Made by a program: the position numbers and the translations under genes
Part shown: piece by piece, positions 1 to 9,194 of the stretch
Numbering within the stretch: position 1 is the first letter of the stretch
Layout: each line of letters starts with the position of its first letter
Notes under the pieces: model-generated
Told to the model about the DNA's origin: nothing
The model's database searches: none
What the model saw: the letters and a program-made list of their open reading frames with translations, nothing else
DNA from: VAZQ01 sp036522235
GTDB lineage: Bacteria; Pseudomonadota; Alphaproteobacteria; Rhizobiales; Xanthobacteraceae
Length of the DNA: 64,000 nucleotides
NCBI GenBank assembly: GCA_036522235.1
Contig: DATDGG010000191.1
Span: 1 to 64,000 of the forward strand
Reading direction: 5' to 3'

Positions 1-1
1 G

Positions 2-382
2 CTGGCCGCAGTACTGGCGGCGGTTGCGCCGCACGCCGTGCGCGCGGCGGAGTTCGTGCTGGTGAACACGTCGGGCGTGACCATCGACCAACTCTACATT
101 TCGCCCTGCGGGGGCCGGCATTGGGGTCCCAATCAGCTCTCCGGAGCGCCGCTTTGGAGCACGCGCGCCTTTGCGGTCTCCGATATCGTGCCCGGCTGCT
201 ACGACATCATGGTGGTGCTGCCGCCCTGGAACGAATGCATCATGGCGGGCGCTTCGCTGCGCCGTGGATTGTCCTGGACCATCTCCAAGTCGACAGTCAC
301 TCAGGCGAGTTTCGGGGATTGCTCCCAGTTGCCGAACATCGTTCTCGGCGGGCGCCGTTCCTGGCTCACCAACGAGCGCTAG
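2..382 (+). CDS. Small exported WGPNQ-motif protein, 5' end cut by window
   Basis: The reading frame is open from the first bases of the window, so the true start lies upstream. The first in-window residues (LAAVLAAVAPHAVRAA) look like the end of a Sec signal peptide, followed by a mature domain of about 110 residues with three or four Cys. The mature part contains WGPNQL, then a hydrophobic strand, then PGCYDI, and ends near a GDCSQ segment. The same layout occurs in the small exported protein at 36636-36983, so the two are probably members of one family. I do not recognise a function. A start codon inside the window (GTG at 38) would remove the signal peptide and is unlikely. Confidence 0.7.
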   Translation: MAAVLAAVAPHAVRAAEFVLVNTSGVTIDQLYISPCGGRHWGPNQLSGAPLWSTRAFAVSDIVPGCYDIMVVLPPWNECIMAGASLRRGLSWTISKSTVTQASFGDCSQLPNIVLGGRRSWLTNER

Positions 383-428
383 TCCCTGGACGTAGGGCGG
401 GTTTCGCGAACAGCTCAATCCATCCTAC

Positions 429-466
429 AAAAAAAGCCCGCCCGCGCCGGCCGGCGCGGACGGGCT
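429..466 (-). terminator. Rho-independent terminator of the minus-strand phosphoesterase gene
   Basis: An inverted repeat (435-450 against 451-466, one internal mismatch) gives a GC-rich stem of about 15 bp. On the minus strand it is followed by a run of seven T (A run at 429-435 on the plus strand). It lies just downstream of the stop codon at 482. Confidence 0.85.
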
Positions 467-481
467 CTTAGTCGGAACAAC

Positions 482-2599
482 TCAGTCGATCGATTCGAGC
501 AGTTCCTCGGCCCGCTCGATCAGGCGTTCGGCCTCCTCTTCTTCGATCTCCTTGCCCTGGAATGCCGCACCCTCGAGCATCTCGATCATGCGGCCGGCGA
601 TCTTGTTGCGCTTGTCGGTGATGTCCTCGATCTTGTCCTCGAGCGCCGCATAAGTTGCGTCATCGCCCTTGAGCGCCCGGGTGGAAATCCCCGTCAGGGT
701 CTTGCGGCCGAGCGTGCCCAGCGGCGCATTGATCTGCTTGTACGCATTGGCGAGGCGGGACAGGAGGTGGCGGTCGTCACGCAAAGCGTCCGGCAATGCC
801 TCGTTCTTGATGATCTCGAACACGACGCGACCGTCATGGGCGTAGTCGTCCTTGAGACGGGCGAGGCTCAGGATGGTTGGACGGATGTCCGTGTGGTCGG
901 TGAAAATCTCCCCGGTCCGCCCTTCATGGCGCACGCCGGGACCGACCATGCCGAGCCAAGTATGCGTGATCTCGTCCTGGAAGTCGCCGTGGTTCCAGGC
1001 ATGGTCGCGCGATTGGCTGAAGCAGCTCGGGACCGCCGTGCAGGCGGGCGCCGAGTTCGAGGTCTGGAAGAAATAGTCGGGATTGGCGAACAGGATGAAG
1101 TTCGGGGTCCGGTTCGGGTCGGAGCTGATCATGTGCAGCAAGCGCTGCTCGGCGTGGTCGGCCAGCGCCTTCATGACCTTGTTGGTGGTGCCGGTGATCG
1201 GGTCGAAGCCGGTGAGGCCGGCGGCTTCCCGTTCGAGCTTGCGGGTGACCGGATCGGTCTGGGCCGGGTTGCCATCGATCCAGATGCCGGGCGCATCGTC
1301 GAAGTCGATGTTGATTTTGGTTGCGTCGCCGAACTCGCCCTGGAACAGCTTGTTCAGATTGGCTTGGACCTCGCCCTTTGCCCCGGTCGGGTAGGTGCAA
1401 GGCGTATGCACGCCATCGCATCCCGCCGGCGTCGCATGCGCAACCGCGCCCGCGAAATGATCGTTTTCGTCGGAGGTGATGACGAAGAGCGTATTGTTCT
1501 TGGTGATGCCGTGCATCGCCAGCCGGGTGAAGAAATGGCCGAAGGCCGCGTCGAACTTCTTGAGCTGCGCCACATAGCCCGCCTCGCCGGGACCGAACGC
1601 GCCATCCGGATCGGCGGGGAAGTCGTGGTTGTCGTGGGCGTCTTCGATATAGCCATAGACGACCGGCACGCCGGCTTCGAGCATCGCGGCGAGATAGCCC
1701 AGCGTCTGCGACGGCGAGGGGTCAAAGCCCGGGAAGCCGGGATTGCCGGTGCCGTTGGGACCGTCCGAGATGGCGACGCCGTCGAGATCGTTGATGACGA
1801 TCGACGGGCTGTGGTTGAGCGCCGGGGCGACATATTTGTTGCCGAACAGCGCCTGGAACCCGACATAGCCGCCGGTTCCGGTGCCGTTGGGCTGTGGCTC
1901 GTCCGGCAGGTTGTCGGGCGCGGCATGCGGTGAGCCGGCGCAGAGCGGGCTTGCCTGCGCGCAATGGATCGCGATGCCCTCGAAATCGGCGACCGCGAGC
2001 GTGTGGTTGGCGACGTTCTCGTTGTGCTCCGGCGAGGTCGGGCCGAAGACGTTGTCGATGTCGCCGCGGGTGTTTTCGAACTCGATATTCGCCAGCGAGA
2101 ACGCGCCGACATCGCAGCCCGCGCGGGTGAAGGGCACCCAGGGGGCCGGATGGATCTTGCCGCGCTGGTCCACCATCTGCGGCACCGTGGTGATGCCCAG
2201 ATTGTTGGTCCAATAGGCGAACGAGCTGGTGAATTTCGAGCTCGTGCCGTTGAAATAGAGAATCGTGTTGCCGACCGGCATGCCCATCTTCTCGCCATAG
2301 ACGCCGGTGAGCGACGTCAGGATGTCGACCGAGGTGTGGGAGATGAGCGGTGTGTGGTGATTGGTGAGGAGCGTTCCCTCGTTCTCGAGGAAATGCAGTA
2401 GGTTGGGCATCTGCTCGAGATCGGAAGGCACGTTGGGGCTGTCACGACGCAAATGGACATTATCGAACTGGATATAAACGATGTGCTGGACCTTGCTGCT
2501 GCTTGCTGAGAGCTGGCAGCCGGCGGCGTTGGCCGGCAGGGCGCCGGCCAGCAGGAGCGCGAGCAGCGCGCCTGCCGAGGAAAGAGCAATCCTGTTCAT
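482..2599 (-). CDS. Exported alkaline-phosphatase-superfamily protein (sulfatase/phosphodiesterase-like)
   Basis: A 705-residue protein with a Sec signal peptide (MNRIALSSAG..., cleavage probably after ANA). The start at 2599 is chosen because GGGGAG precedes it; a longer frame to 2656 has no signal peptide at its N-terminus. The catalytic core begins around QHIVYIQFDN, with a SHTSVDILTSLTG segment where this superfamily carries its Ser/Thr nucleophile, a TSDENDHF metal-site segment, and a late HGDFQDEITHTWLGM segment. The last 80 residues are charged and helical. The substrate is unknown; a phosphoester or sulfate ester is likely. It is divergent from another phosphoesterase and close to a T2SS operon, so secretion by that system is a reasonable inference. 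Confidence 0.8.
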   Translation of the reverse strand: MNRIALSSAGALLALLLAGALPANAAGCQLSASSSKVQHIVYIQFDNVHLRRDSPNVPSDLEQMPNLLHFLENEGTLLTNHHTPLISHTSVDILTSLTGVYGEKMGMPVGNTILYFNGTSSKFTSSFAYWTNNLGITTVPQMVDQRGKIHPAPWVPFTRAGCDVGAFSLANIEFENTRGDIDNVFGPTSPEHNENVANHTLAVADFEGIAIHCAQASPLCAGSPHAAPDNLPDEPQPNGTGTGGYVGFQALFGNKYVAPALNHSPSIVINDLDGVAISDGPNGTGNPGFPGFDPSPSQTLGYLAAMLEAGVPVVYGYIEDAHDNHDFPADPDGAFGPGEAGYVAQLKKFDAAFGHFFTRLAMHGITKNNTLFVITSDENDHFAGAVAHATPAGCDGVHTPCTYPTGAKGEVQANLNKLFQGEFGDATKINIDFDDAPGIWIDGNPAQTDPVTRKLEREAAGLTGFDPITGTTNKVMKALADHAEQRLLHMISSDPNRTPNFILFANPDYFFQTSNSAPACTAVPSCFSQSRDHAWNHGDFQDEITHTWLGMVGPGVRHEGRTGEIFTDHTDIRPTILSLARLKDDYAHDGRVVFEIIKNEALPDALRDDRHLLSRLANAYKQINAPLGTLGRKTLTGISTRALKGDDATYAALEDKIEDITDKRNKIAGRMIEMLEGAAFQGKEIEEEEAERLIERAEELLESID

Positions 2600-3081
2600 C
2601 TGGACTCCCCGATATTCTGTTGGATTGTGCACGAGGCGATGCGAATCGCGCCGCACGCGAACGCGGGCGACCCTAGGCAGGAAATGTTACGGATCGTGGT
2701 CACTGCATTTGCAGTTTCGTGACGGAGAAATGTCAAGCGTGGCTTGCGATGATGATGATCGATCACGACTGATGATCACGACGATTGAAATCAATGAAGG
2801 AAATTGTGACAGGCTATTAGGATACCGCGCCATGCGGCTGTTGGGCGCGCGCGATCAGGTTGATGTTCTTCAACATGTTTTCGTCCGGCAAAAAGTGAAT
2901 CGTTGGCATCCCCCCTTATGGAGAGTCCCGATCGATTTTTTGCCGGCAAGAATTGTCCGTAGCATTCCTGTAACACGGCGGCCCTAAAGGTATCACGGTC
3001 AGTCAACGATCGCGGGCATGTCGCGGTCGCGCGTATCCTTGAATTCCAGCCTTCCATCATAATCTTTGAGGAGCGACAAAG
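2600..3081. promoter_or_regulatory. Divergent intergenic region between two phosphoesterase genes
   Basis: 482 bp without a supported gene, locally AT-richer than its surroundings. It must hold the promoters of both exported phosphoesterases. A weak Pho-box-like arrangement can be read on the minus strand at about 2707-2724, but it is too degenerate to call. A clear Shine-Dalgarno sequence (GAGGAG) lies just before the start at 3082. Confidence 0.5.
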
Positions 3082-4878
3082 ATGAAGCACCGACTCATGT
3101 TCGGCTGCCTGGCGGCGGCTTTTGCCGTGGTCACGGCGGGCGCCCTTGCCGAGGATCACGACCGCGATCGTGACGATCACCGGATACGTACCGCGACCCC
3201 GATCAAGCATCTCGTCGTCATCTTCCCGGAAAACGTTTCCTTCGATCACTATTTCGGCACCTACCCGAAGGCGCAGAACAATCCGGGTGAGACACCGTTC
3301 CACGCCTCTTCGCATACCCCCAAGCACATTAACACGTTGCTGACGCCGCTCGACGTCAACAATCACTTCGTCCCGCTTGCCGGCCTCGATCTCATCAACA
3401 AGAATCCCAACGGCCCCATGGGCAGCGGCTCGGCGATCAATGGCGCGGATGCCTCCAACCCGTTCCGCTTGACCCCCCTGCAGGGGCTCACGGCCGATCA
3501 AGGTCACAACGACAATCCAGAGCAGCTCGCGGACGACAACGGCAAGATGGATGCCTTCCCGTTCGCCACCGGAAACGGCGGCACGCCGACCGGCTTCGGA
3601 AAGGCCCTGGTGATGGGCTATTACGACGGCAATACCGTCACGGCAATGTGGAACTACGCGCAACACTTCGCATTGGACGACAATGCCTGGACCACGACTT
3701 TCGGTCCGTCGACCCCGGGCGCGCTCAATCTGATCTCCGGTCAGACCAGCGGCTTCGACGCCTTTTCGAACGTGGTTGACGGAACCGGCAAACTGCTCCA
3801 CGGCACCCACGAGACCAAGGACGGCAACGGCAACTTTACCGAGATCGGCGACGGCGACCCGGTCAACGATATGTGCTCGAATACCAACATCGACATCATC
3901 TCGATGCACGGGCAAAACATCGGCGACTTGCTCAACGCCAAGAACATCAGCTGGGGCTCGTTCATGGGCGGGTTCGACCTCTCCATCGTGAATGCAGATG
4001 GTAGCACCGGCTGCTTTCGTACCAGCACGACGACGGCGCCGGGCAGCACGCCGCAGGTAAAGTCGGCCGACTACATCCCGCATCATGCCTGGTTCCAGTA
4101 CTATGCATCGACCAGCAACAAGTTCCACACGCGGCCGGGCTCGGTGGCGGCCATCGGCCATACCCGCGACCCGCATAGCGGGGCGGTCGATCCGGCCAAT
4201 CACGAATATGACATCCATGACTTCTTCGATGCCCTCAAGGCCGGCAACTTCCCGGCCGTGAGCTTCCTGAAGGCGCCAGCCTACCAGGACGGCCATCCCG
4301 GCTATTCCGATCCGATCGATGAGCAGCACTTCCTCGTGAACGTGATCAATACGCTGCAGAAGATGCCGGAATGGGAGAGCACCGCCGTGGTCGTCCTTTA
4401 CGATGACTCCGACGGCTGGTACGACCACCAGGAGCCGCCGGTCGTGAACCCCTCGTTCACCACTGCGGACGCCTTGAATGCCACGGGCAAATGCTACGTT
4501 GGCCTGCAGCAAGGTCGGCCGACCTTGACGCCGACCTCCACCTCGCTCAACGGCGCTTTTGGCTTGCCGTCGCAGGGTCGCTGCGGCTACGGCACCCGCA
4601 TTCCGTTGCTCGTGATCTCGCCGTTTGCCAAGGTCAACTTCATCGATCACACCTTGGTCGACCAAAGCTCGGTCATTCGCTTCATCGAGGACAACTGGCT
4701 GTCCGGCGAGCGCATCCAGCCGGGCGGTTCGTTCGACACCATCGCCGGCCCCTTGAACAACATGTTCGACTTCGATCGCCACGAGGAGGGCGAGGCCCGC
4801 AAGGTGTTCCTCAATCCGGCTACTGGCGCGGTTGTGTCGATATCCGGCCGGGACGACGATCATCACGATCACGACTAA
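3082..4878 (+). CDS. Exported phosphoesterase family protein (phospholipase C / acid phosphatase type, PF04185-like)
   Basis: 598 residues with a Sec signal peptide ending near ALA|EDHD. The family signature KHLVVIFPENVSFDHYFGTYP-like region starts at about residue 41; a YDDSDGWYDH metal-binding segment and a GTRIPLLVISPF segment follow later. These are the hallmarks of the bacterial phosphoesterase family that includes non-haemolytic phospholipase C and acid phosphatases. Both ends of the mature protein are rich in Asp and His (DHDRDRDD, DDDHHDHD), which may bind metal. Start supported by GAGGAG eight bases upstream. The substrate cannot be decided from sequence. Position next to the T2SS suggests it may be a secreted substrate. 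Confidence 0.88.
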   Translation: MKHRLMFGCLAAAFAVVTAGALAEDHDRDRDDHRIRTATPIKHLVVIFPENVSFDHYFGTYPKAQNNPGETPFHASSHTPKHINTLLTPLDVNNHFVPLAGLDLINKNPNGPMGSGSAINGADASNPFRLTPLQGLTADQGHNDNPEQLADDNGKMDAFPFATGNGGTPTGFGKALVMGYYDGNTVTAMWNYAQHFALDDNAWTTTFGPSTPGALNLISGQTSGFDAFSNVVDGTGKLLHGTHETKDGNGNFTEIGDGDPVNDMCSNTNIDIISMHGQNIGDLLNAKNISWGSFMGGFDLSIVNADGSTGCFRTSTTTAPGSTPQVKSADYIPHHAWFQYYASTSNKFHTRPGSVAAIGHTRDPHSGAVDPANHEYDIHDFFDALKAGNFPAVSFLKAPAYQDGHPGYSDPIDEQHFLVNVINTLQKMPEWESTAVVVLYDDSDGWYDHQEPPVVNPSFTTADALNATGKCYVGLQQGRPTLTPTSTSLNGAFGLPSQGRCGYGTRIPLLVISPFAKVNFIDHTLVDQSSVIRFIEDNWLSGERIQPGGSFDTIAGPLNNMFDFDRHEEGEARKVFLNPATGAVVSISGRDDDHHDHD

Positions 4879-4920
4879 GACACGATCTGGATTGATCGGG
4901 GCCTGCCTGCCCTGATCCGA

Positions 4921-4951
4921 GGACCGACCGGCACGGCGCGCCGGTCGGTCC
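4921..4951 (+). terminator. Hairpin between the phosphoesterase gene and gspE
   Basis: A perfect 12-bp inverted repeat (4921-4932 and 4940-4951) with a 7-base loop lies 42 bp after the stop at 4878. There is no T tract after it, so it may be a weak terminator or mRNA-stabilising hairpin. Confidence 0.6.
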
Positions 4952-4959
4952 ATCCATCA

Positions 4960-4977
4960 CTGTCATATTGCTTTCGC
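4960..4977 (+). promoter_or_regulatory. Possible Pho box upstream of the T2SS operon
   Basis: CTGTCATATTGCTTTCGC has one perfect Pho half-site (CTGTCAT), a 4-base spacer and a second half-site with 5 of 7 matches to CTGTCAC. It lies 29 bp before the gspE start, in the space between the hairpin at 4921-4951 and the gene. PhoB control would fit with the two phosphoesterases upstream. Single degenerate sites occur by chance, so this is only a suggestion. Confidence 0.3.
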
Positions 4978-5005
4978 AGTTCGGGGCTATGCGGAGAGAT
5001 TGCGC

Positions 5006-6670
5006 ATGTTCCCGAGCGATTTCATCGATCATCTCACCCGCAAGGGTGTCCTGCGCGAGGGTCCGGGGTCGCCGTCCGCGGCGCGCCGCGGTTTCGCGGT
5101 CGATGTCGATTGGCTCGGCGCGACCAAGCTGACGCAATCAACCTTTGCGGACGAACTCGCGGCGTTCTATGGCTGCGCGCGTGCGCAGCGCGCCGATCTT
5201 GTGGGCGCGCGGTTCGCCGGCGCGCAGATGTCGCCGCGTTTCCTGCGCGAGCGCCGGCTGTTTCCCTTCGAGAACCAGTCCGGCGCGCTGATCCTGGCGG
5301 TCGCGGCGCCGACCGAGGATGAGACGGTCCGCGCGGTCGAGCTCGCGCTGCGCCGTCCGGTCGCGCTTACGGTCGCCACCAGCGACGACATCGATGCGGC
5401 GCTGGCAACCACGCTCGAAGGGGAAAAATCAGGCGCCGCGGCGCCAGCCGACGTGGCGGTCGCGGAAGACAATCTGGATGATCTGCGCGACCTGGCGCGC
5501 GGGGCGCCGGTGGTGCGTGCGATCGACGAGCTGTTGCGGATCGCGGTCGAGCAGCGCGCCACCGATTTGCACATCGAGCCTTTCGGCAACGTGCTGCAGG
5601 TGCGCATCCGCGTCGACGGGCTGTTGCGCAACGTTCCGGCGCCGCCGATGAGCATGGCCAAGGGCGTGCTGTCCCGCCTCAAGATCATGGCCGGCCTGAA
5701 CATCACCGAGCGGCGCCTGCCGCAGGACGGGCGCGCCCGCATCGTGGTCGGCGGCGCCGAGATCGACCTGCGCGTCGCCACCATGCCGACCATGCACGGG
5801 GAAAGTGGGGTGGTGCGGCTGCTGCGCAAAGGCGCAGGCCTCGTGGCCCTCGACAAGCTCGGCCTCTCGGCGCGCGACGAGGCCATCCTGCGCCGCACCC
5901 TGCAGGCGCCGTTCGGCATGATCATCGTGACCGGCCCGACTGGGTCCGGCAAGACCACCACGCTCGCCGCCTCGCTCGCCGAGATCAACGAGCCGAGCCG
6001 CAAGATTCTCACCATCGAGGACCCGGTCGAATATCAGATTCCCGGCATCAATCAGACCCAGATTCACCCCGCCATCGGGCTCACCTTCGCGGCGGCATTG
6101 CGTTCGTTCCTGCGCCAGGACCCGGACGTGATCATGGTCGGCGAGATGCGCGATTCCGAGACCGCCCATATCGGGGTTCACGCCGCGCTGACCGGGCATC
6201 TGGTGTTGACGACCCTGCATACCAACACCGCGGCCGGTGCGGTGACGCGCCTGATCGACATGGAGGTCGAGAGCTTTCTCCTGGCGTCTTGCGTTCGCGC
6301 GCTTGTGGGTCAGCGGCTAGTGCGCGTGCTGTGCGACGGCTGCAAGGAGCCGCATCGCCTGTCGGCGGCCGATATCGCCCAGGATCAGCGTTATGCCGCC
6401 TTGGAGCTTTCCGTCGGCGACACGGTCTACCGGCCGAAGGGCTGCGAGTGGTGCGCCTTTTCCGGCTTTCGCGGGCGCAAGGGCGTGTTCGAGGTCATCG
6501 AGGTGACGCCCGCGGTCCGCCGCGCGATCGGGCCCAAGACCGATGCGACCGAGCTCGAAGCGGTCGCCCGCCGCGAAGGGATGATCGCCATGACGCAGGA
6601 CGGGGTCGCCAAATGTCGATCCGGAATGACGACGGTCGATGAAATCTTCCGCGTCGCCGTGAGCTTGTAA
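5006..6670 (+). CDS. gspE: Type II secretion ATPase GspE
   Basis: 554 residues, the cytoplasmic ATPase that drives pseudopilus assembly. It has an N-terminal GspE/PilB domain, then a RecA-like domain with Walker A GPTGSGKTTT near residue 310, an Asp box (EDPVEYQI), Walker B (DPDVIMVGEMRD) and a His box (TTLHTNTA). A zinc site of two Cys pairs (LCDGC and CEWC) follows, typical of GspE. ATG at 5006 is preferred over an upstream TTG at 5000 because GGAGAG sits 7 bases before it. It is the first gene of the operon; gspF starts 9 bp downstream. Confidence 0.97.
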   Translation: MFPSDFIDHLTRKGVLREGPGSPSAARRGFAVDVDWLGATKLTQSTFADELAAFYGCARAQRADLVGARFAGAQMSPRFLRERRLFPFENQSGALILAVAAPTEDETVRAVELALRRPVALTVATSDDIDAALATTLEGEKSGAAAPADVAVAEDNLDDLRDLARGAPVVRAIDELLRIAVEQRATDLHIEPFGNVLQVRIRVDGLLRNVPAPPMSMAKGVLSRLKIMAGLNITERRLPQDGRARIVVGGAEIDLRVATMPTMHGESGVVRLLRKGAGLVALDKLGLSARDEAILRRTLQAPFGMIIVTGPTGSGKTTTLAASLAEINEPSRKILTIEDPVEYQIPGINQTQIHPAIGLTFAAALRSFLRQDPDVIMVGEMRDSETAHIGVHAALTGHLVLTTLHTNTAAGAVTRLIDMEVESFLLASCVRALVGQRLVRVLCDGCKEPHRLSAADIAQDQRYAALELSVGDTVYRPKGCEWCAFSGFRGRKGVFEVIEVTPAVRRAIGPKTDATELEAVARREGMIAMTQDGVAKCRSGMTTVDEIFRVAVSL

Positions 6671-6679
6671 GAGCGCGCC

Positions 6680-7882
6680 ATGCCGCAGTTCCACTACCGC
6701 GCCCTGACCCAAGCAGGCGAGCTGGTCGCTGGCCAGGTCGAGGCGCCCTCGCACGAGGAGGTGATCCGGCGCATCGAATATCTCGGCCATATGCCGATCG
6801 ATGCTAAGCCCGCGGCCGCAGGAATCCTCGGGCGCAGCCTCGGCGGGAAAGCGCCGCGCTCCCGCGACATCACGATTTTCCTGCGCCAGCTCGCTTTGCT
6901 GGTCGAAGCCGGGCTGACCTTGGAGGCGGCGCTGCAAACGCTCGCCGACGATGCGAACAAGGCGGTGGCGCGCTTTTCCACCAATCTGCGCTCCACGATC
7001 TCCGCCGGGCACAGCTTTGCAGAAGCCCTGGAGCGCCACCCCGCGATCATCGAGCCGGCCTATGTGGCCATGGTCCGCGCCGGCGAAGCATCCGGAAAGC
7101 TCGAAGGCGCGTTGCGCGCGATCGTCGCGGATCGAACCCGTAAGGACCTGCTCGCCGAGCGCATCAATTCGGCCATCCGCTACCCGCTCTTCCTGATCGC
7201 TTCGGCCATGCTCATCCTGCTGTTCTTCTTGAGCTATGTGGTTCCGCAGTTCGAGATCGTCTTCAAGGATCTCGGCGACCGGCTCAATTCGGGCGCCGCT
7301 TTCGTGCTCGCGGCCTCGACTTGGCTGCACGTCAATTTCGATCTCTTCCTCGGCGGTTGCCTGGTGGCGGTGCTGAGCGCCTGGCTCGTGCTGCATGATC
7401 GTGCGCGGCGCGCGCGGCTCTTGGGTCTGTTGGCCATGATCCCCGGCATTGCCGGGCCCATGCGGGATCGGCGGACCGCGCGATTGATCGGGACCCTCGG
7501 CCTTCTGGTGGCCAACGGTGTTGCGCTACCGGCGGCGCTGAAAATCCTCCGCGACGTCGTGACCGAGCCGCGCTGCATAGCAGCTCTCGACCGGCTGCAT
7601 GACCAGGTGCGCAGCGGCCGCCGCTTCGCCGACGCCTTGGCGGAGACGGATCTGCTGCCGCCGCTCGCGGTACGCATGCTGCGGGTCGGCGACGAGACCG
7701 GCGACCTTCCCTCGATCGCAAGCCACGCGGCCGAATTTTACGAGCACAAGCTTGGTCTCGGCCTCGACCGGCTCATGGGCGCCGTCGGTCCGGCGACCAT
7801 CATCCTGGTGAGCGTTGTCATCGGGACGTTAATTATCTCCATTATGAGCGCTCTGTTGAGCATAACGGAACTTGCCCTATGA
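6680..7882 (+). CDS. gspF: Type II secretion inner-membrane platform protein GspF
   Basis: 400 residues with two repeated GspF domains. Membrane segments are visible near residues 170-195, 215-235 and 370-395 (the last ends LIISIMSALLSITELAL). The protein forms the platform between the GspE ATPase and the pseudopilus. The stop overlaps the start of gspG by four bases (ATGA), indicating translational coupling. Confidence 0.96.
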   Translation: MPQFHYRALTQAGELVAGQVEAPSHEEVIRRIEYLGHMPIDAKPAAAGILGRSLGGKAPRSRDITIFLRQLALLVEAGLTLEAALQTLADDANKAVARFSTNLRSTISAGHSFAEALERHPAIIEPAYVAMVRAGEASGKLEGALRAIVADRTRKDLLAERINSAIRYPLFLIASAMLILLFFLSYVVPQFEIVFKDLGDRLNSGAAFVLAASTWLHVNFDLFLGGCLVAVLSAWLVLHDRARRARLLGLLAMIPGIAGPMRDRRTARLIGTLGLLVANGVALPAALKILRDVVTEPRCIAALDRLHDQVRSGRRFADALAETDLLPPLAVRMLRVGDETGDLPSIASHAAEFYEHKLGLGLDRLMGAVGPATIILVSVVIGTLIISIMSALLSITELAL

Positions 7883-8334
7883 ACACGCACGCTCTGACCG
7901 GGCGGGTGGCTGCCGGAATTCGGCGGCTGCCCAAAGACGGCTATACGCTGATCGAGATGCTGGTCGTGCTGACGATCATCAGCATGATCGTCGGCCTCGT
8001 CGGGCCCCGGGTTCTGAGCTATCTCGGCCAGTCGCGGGTGAAGACCGCCAAGCTGCAGATCGAGAGCTTGAGCTCCGCGCTTGATCTCTTCTACATGGAT
8101 GCGGGCCGCTACCCGACGAGCTCCGAGGGCCTCGACGCGCTCGCCAAGCGGCCGACCGATGTCGAGAACTGGAATGGCCCTTACCTCAAGGGCTCGCGCG
8201 TGCCGGTCGATCCCTGGGGGCACGCCTACCACTATCGTTCGCTGACCGATCATCTTCCGCCCTATGAGATCGTCTCCTTCGGGTCGGACGGCCGCGAGGG
8301 CAGCGGGGACAATATTTCGAATGTCGAGCACTGA
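7879..8334 (+). CDS. gspG: Major pseudopilin GspG
   Basis: 151 residues. The prepilin signal has a long leader ending KDG, cleaved before YTLIEMLVVLTIISMIVGLVG with the conserved Glu at mature position 5. The C-terminal domain has the GspG pattern YPTSSEGLDAL and PWGHAYHY, a calcium-binding type fold. It is cleaved by the prepilin peptidase encoded at the end of the operon. Starts within the gspF stop (ATGA). Confidence 0.96.
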   Translation: MNTHALTGRVAAGIRRLPKDGYTLIEMLVVLTIISMIVGLVGPRVLSYLGQSRVKTAKLQIESLSSALDLFYMDAGRYPTSSEGLDALAKRPTDVENWNGPYLKGSRVPVDPWGHAYHYRSLTDHLPPYEIVSFGSDGREGSGDNISNVEH

Positions 8335-8773
8335 CCGCGAGGGCGGCTTCACGCTCCTCGAGGTCACGGCGGTGATGCTGATCATCGCCCTTGTCGCGAC
8401 GCTTGTGATCACCATGACGCCCGGAACCGGGCGCGCCGGATTGAAAGCCGTCACGTTGCAGGCCGCGGCCCTGCTGCGGCGCCAGCGTACGGAGGCCATT
8501 CTGGGCGGCCGCGAGCGGCACGTTGCGCTCGACGGCGCCCGCCGCATTCTGGTCGGCGACGGCGGCGACGCCGTCGCCGTCCCACGCGATGTCGCGGTCG
8601 ACCTGCTCGGCGCCGATGCGATCTGGTCGGGACGGCAAGCGGTCGTTCGCTTCGACCCGGACGGGGCGTCGACGGGCGCCGTGCTCAGGCTTTCGCACGA
8701 AAAGGCCGAATATGAGATTCGCGTCAATTGGTTCACCGGCAGCGTCGACGTCGTTGCGACGTCGGCGCCATAG
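8321..8773 (+). CDS. gspH: Minor pseudopilin GspH
   Basis: 150 residues with a short leader (MSSTDREGG) and the prepilin N-terminus FTLLEVTAVMLIIALVATLVI. The start at 8321 is chosen because it gives this short leader; the frame is open further upstream. It overlaps the end of gspG by 14 bases. By order in the operon and the GspH-type domain it is GspH, part of the pseudopilus. Confidence 0.88.
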   Translation: MSSTDREGGFTLLEVTAVMLIIALVATLVITMTPGTGRAGLKAVTLQAAALLRRQRTEAILGGRERHVALDGARRILVGDGGDAVAVPRDVAVDLLGADAIWSGRQAVVRFDPDGASTGAVLRLSHEKAEYEIRVNWFTGSVDVVATSAP

Positions 8774-9191
8774 CCGACGCGGCTTCACGCTGCTGGAGGC
8801 GCTGGTCGCCCTGACGGTCGTCTTGGCGTTTGCCGCGGCGCTCGGCCCGGTCCTGTTTCAGGCGCGCCGTATCATGGCGAGCGCCGATGACCGGGTCGCG
8901 GCGCAGATCCTTCTGCGCGCGCTGCTGGCCGATCCGGTCGATCCCGCAAGCCTGAGCAGTCTTTCGCGTGAGGGCGAGAGCGCCGGCTTGCGGTGGCGCG
9001 TGACTGCGGAGCCTGCGACCATCGAGGCCATGTTTCCGCGCACTGCATCGGCCCCGCGCGCCGCCACGGCCGGTCCCGCGCAGCCGCTGCCGAGCTGGGT
9101 CGCCTACCGGGTGGTCGCGCGCGTCTCCTGGGCGGCGGGGCAGTTCGTCAGCGCCGAGACCGTGCGGCTCGGAAAGTCGGAATCGGAATAA
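8712..9191 (+). CDS. gspI: Minor pseudopilin GspI
   Basis: About 159 residues with the prepilin motif RRGFTLLEALVALTVVLAFAA. It overlaps the end of gspH by about 60 bases. The exact start is uncertain: ATG at 8712 has a weak AAAGG before it and gives a leader of about 27 residues, while a TTG at 8754 would give a short basic leader. GspI is the core of the tip complex with GspJ and GspK; the operon order supports the assignment. Confidence 0.82.
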   Translation: MRFASIGSPAASTSLRRRRHSRRGFTLLEALVALTVVLAFAAALGPVLFQARRIMASADDRVAAQILLRALLADPVDPASLSSLSREGESAGLRWRVTAEPATIEAMFPRTASAPRAATAGPAQPLPSWVAYRVVARVSWAAGQFVSAETVRLGKSESE

Positions 9192-9194
9192 GCC

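Noticed and set aside
2707..2724. Pho-box-like sequence on the minus strand before the first phosphoesterase gene
   Set aside because: The second half-site matches in only about 4 of 7 positions; too weak to list as a site.
2791..4953. 720-codon minus-strand ORF opposite the phosphoesterase gene
   Set aside because: The plus-strand frame has a signal peptide and clear PF04185 motifs; the antisense frame is Arg/Val-rich with no recognisable domain, as expected in GC-rich DNA.
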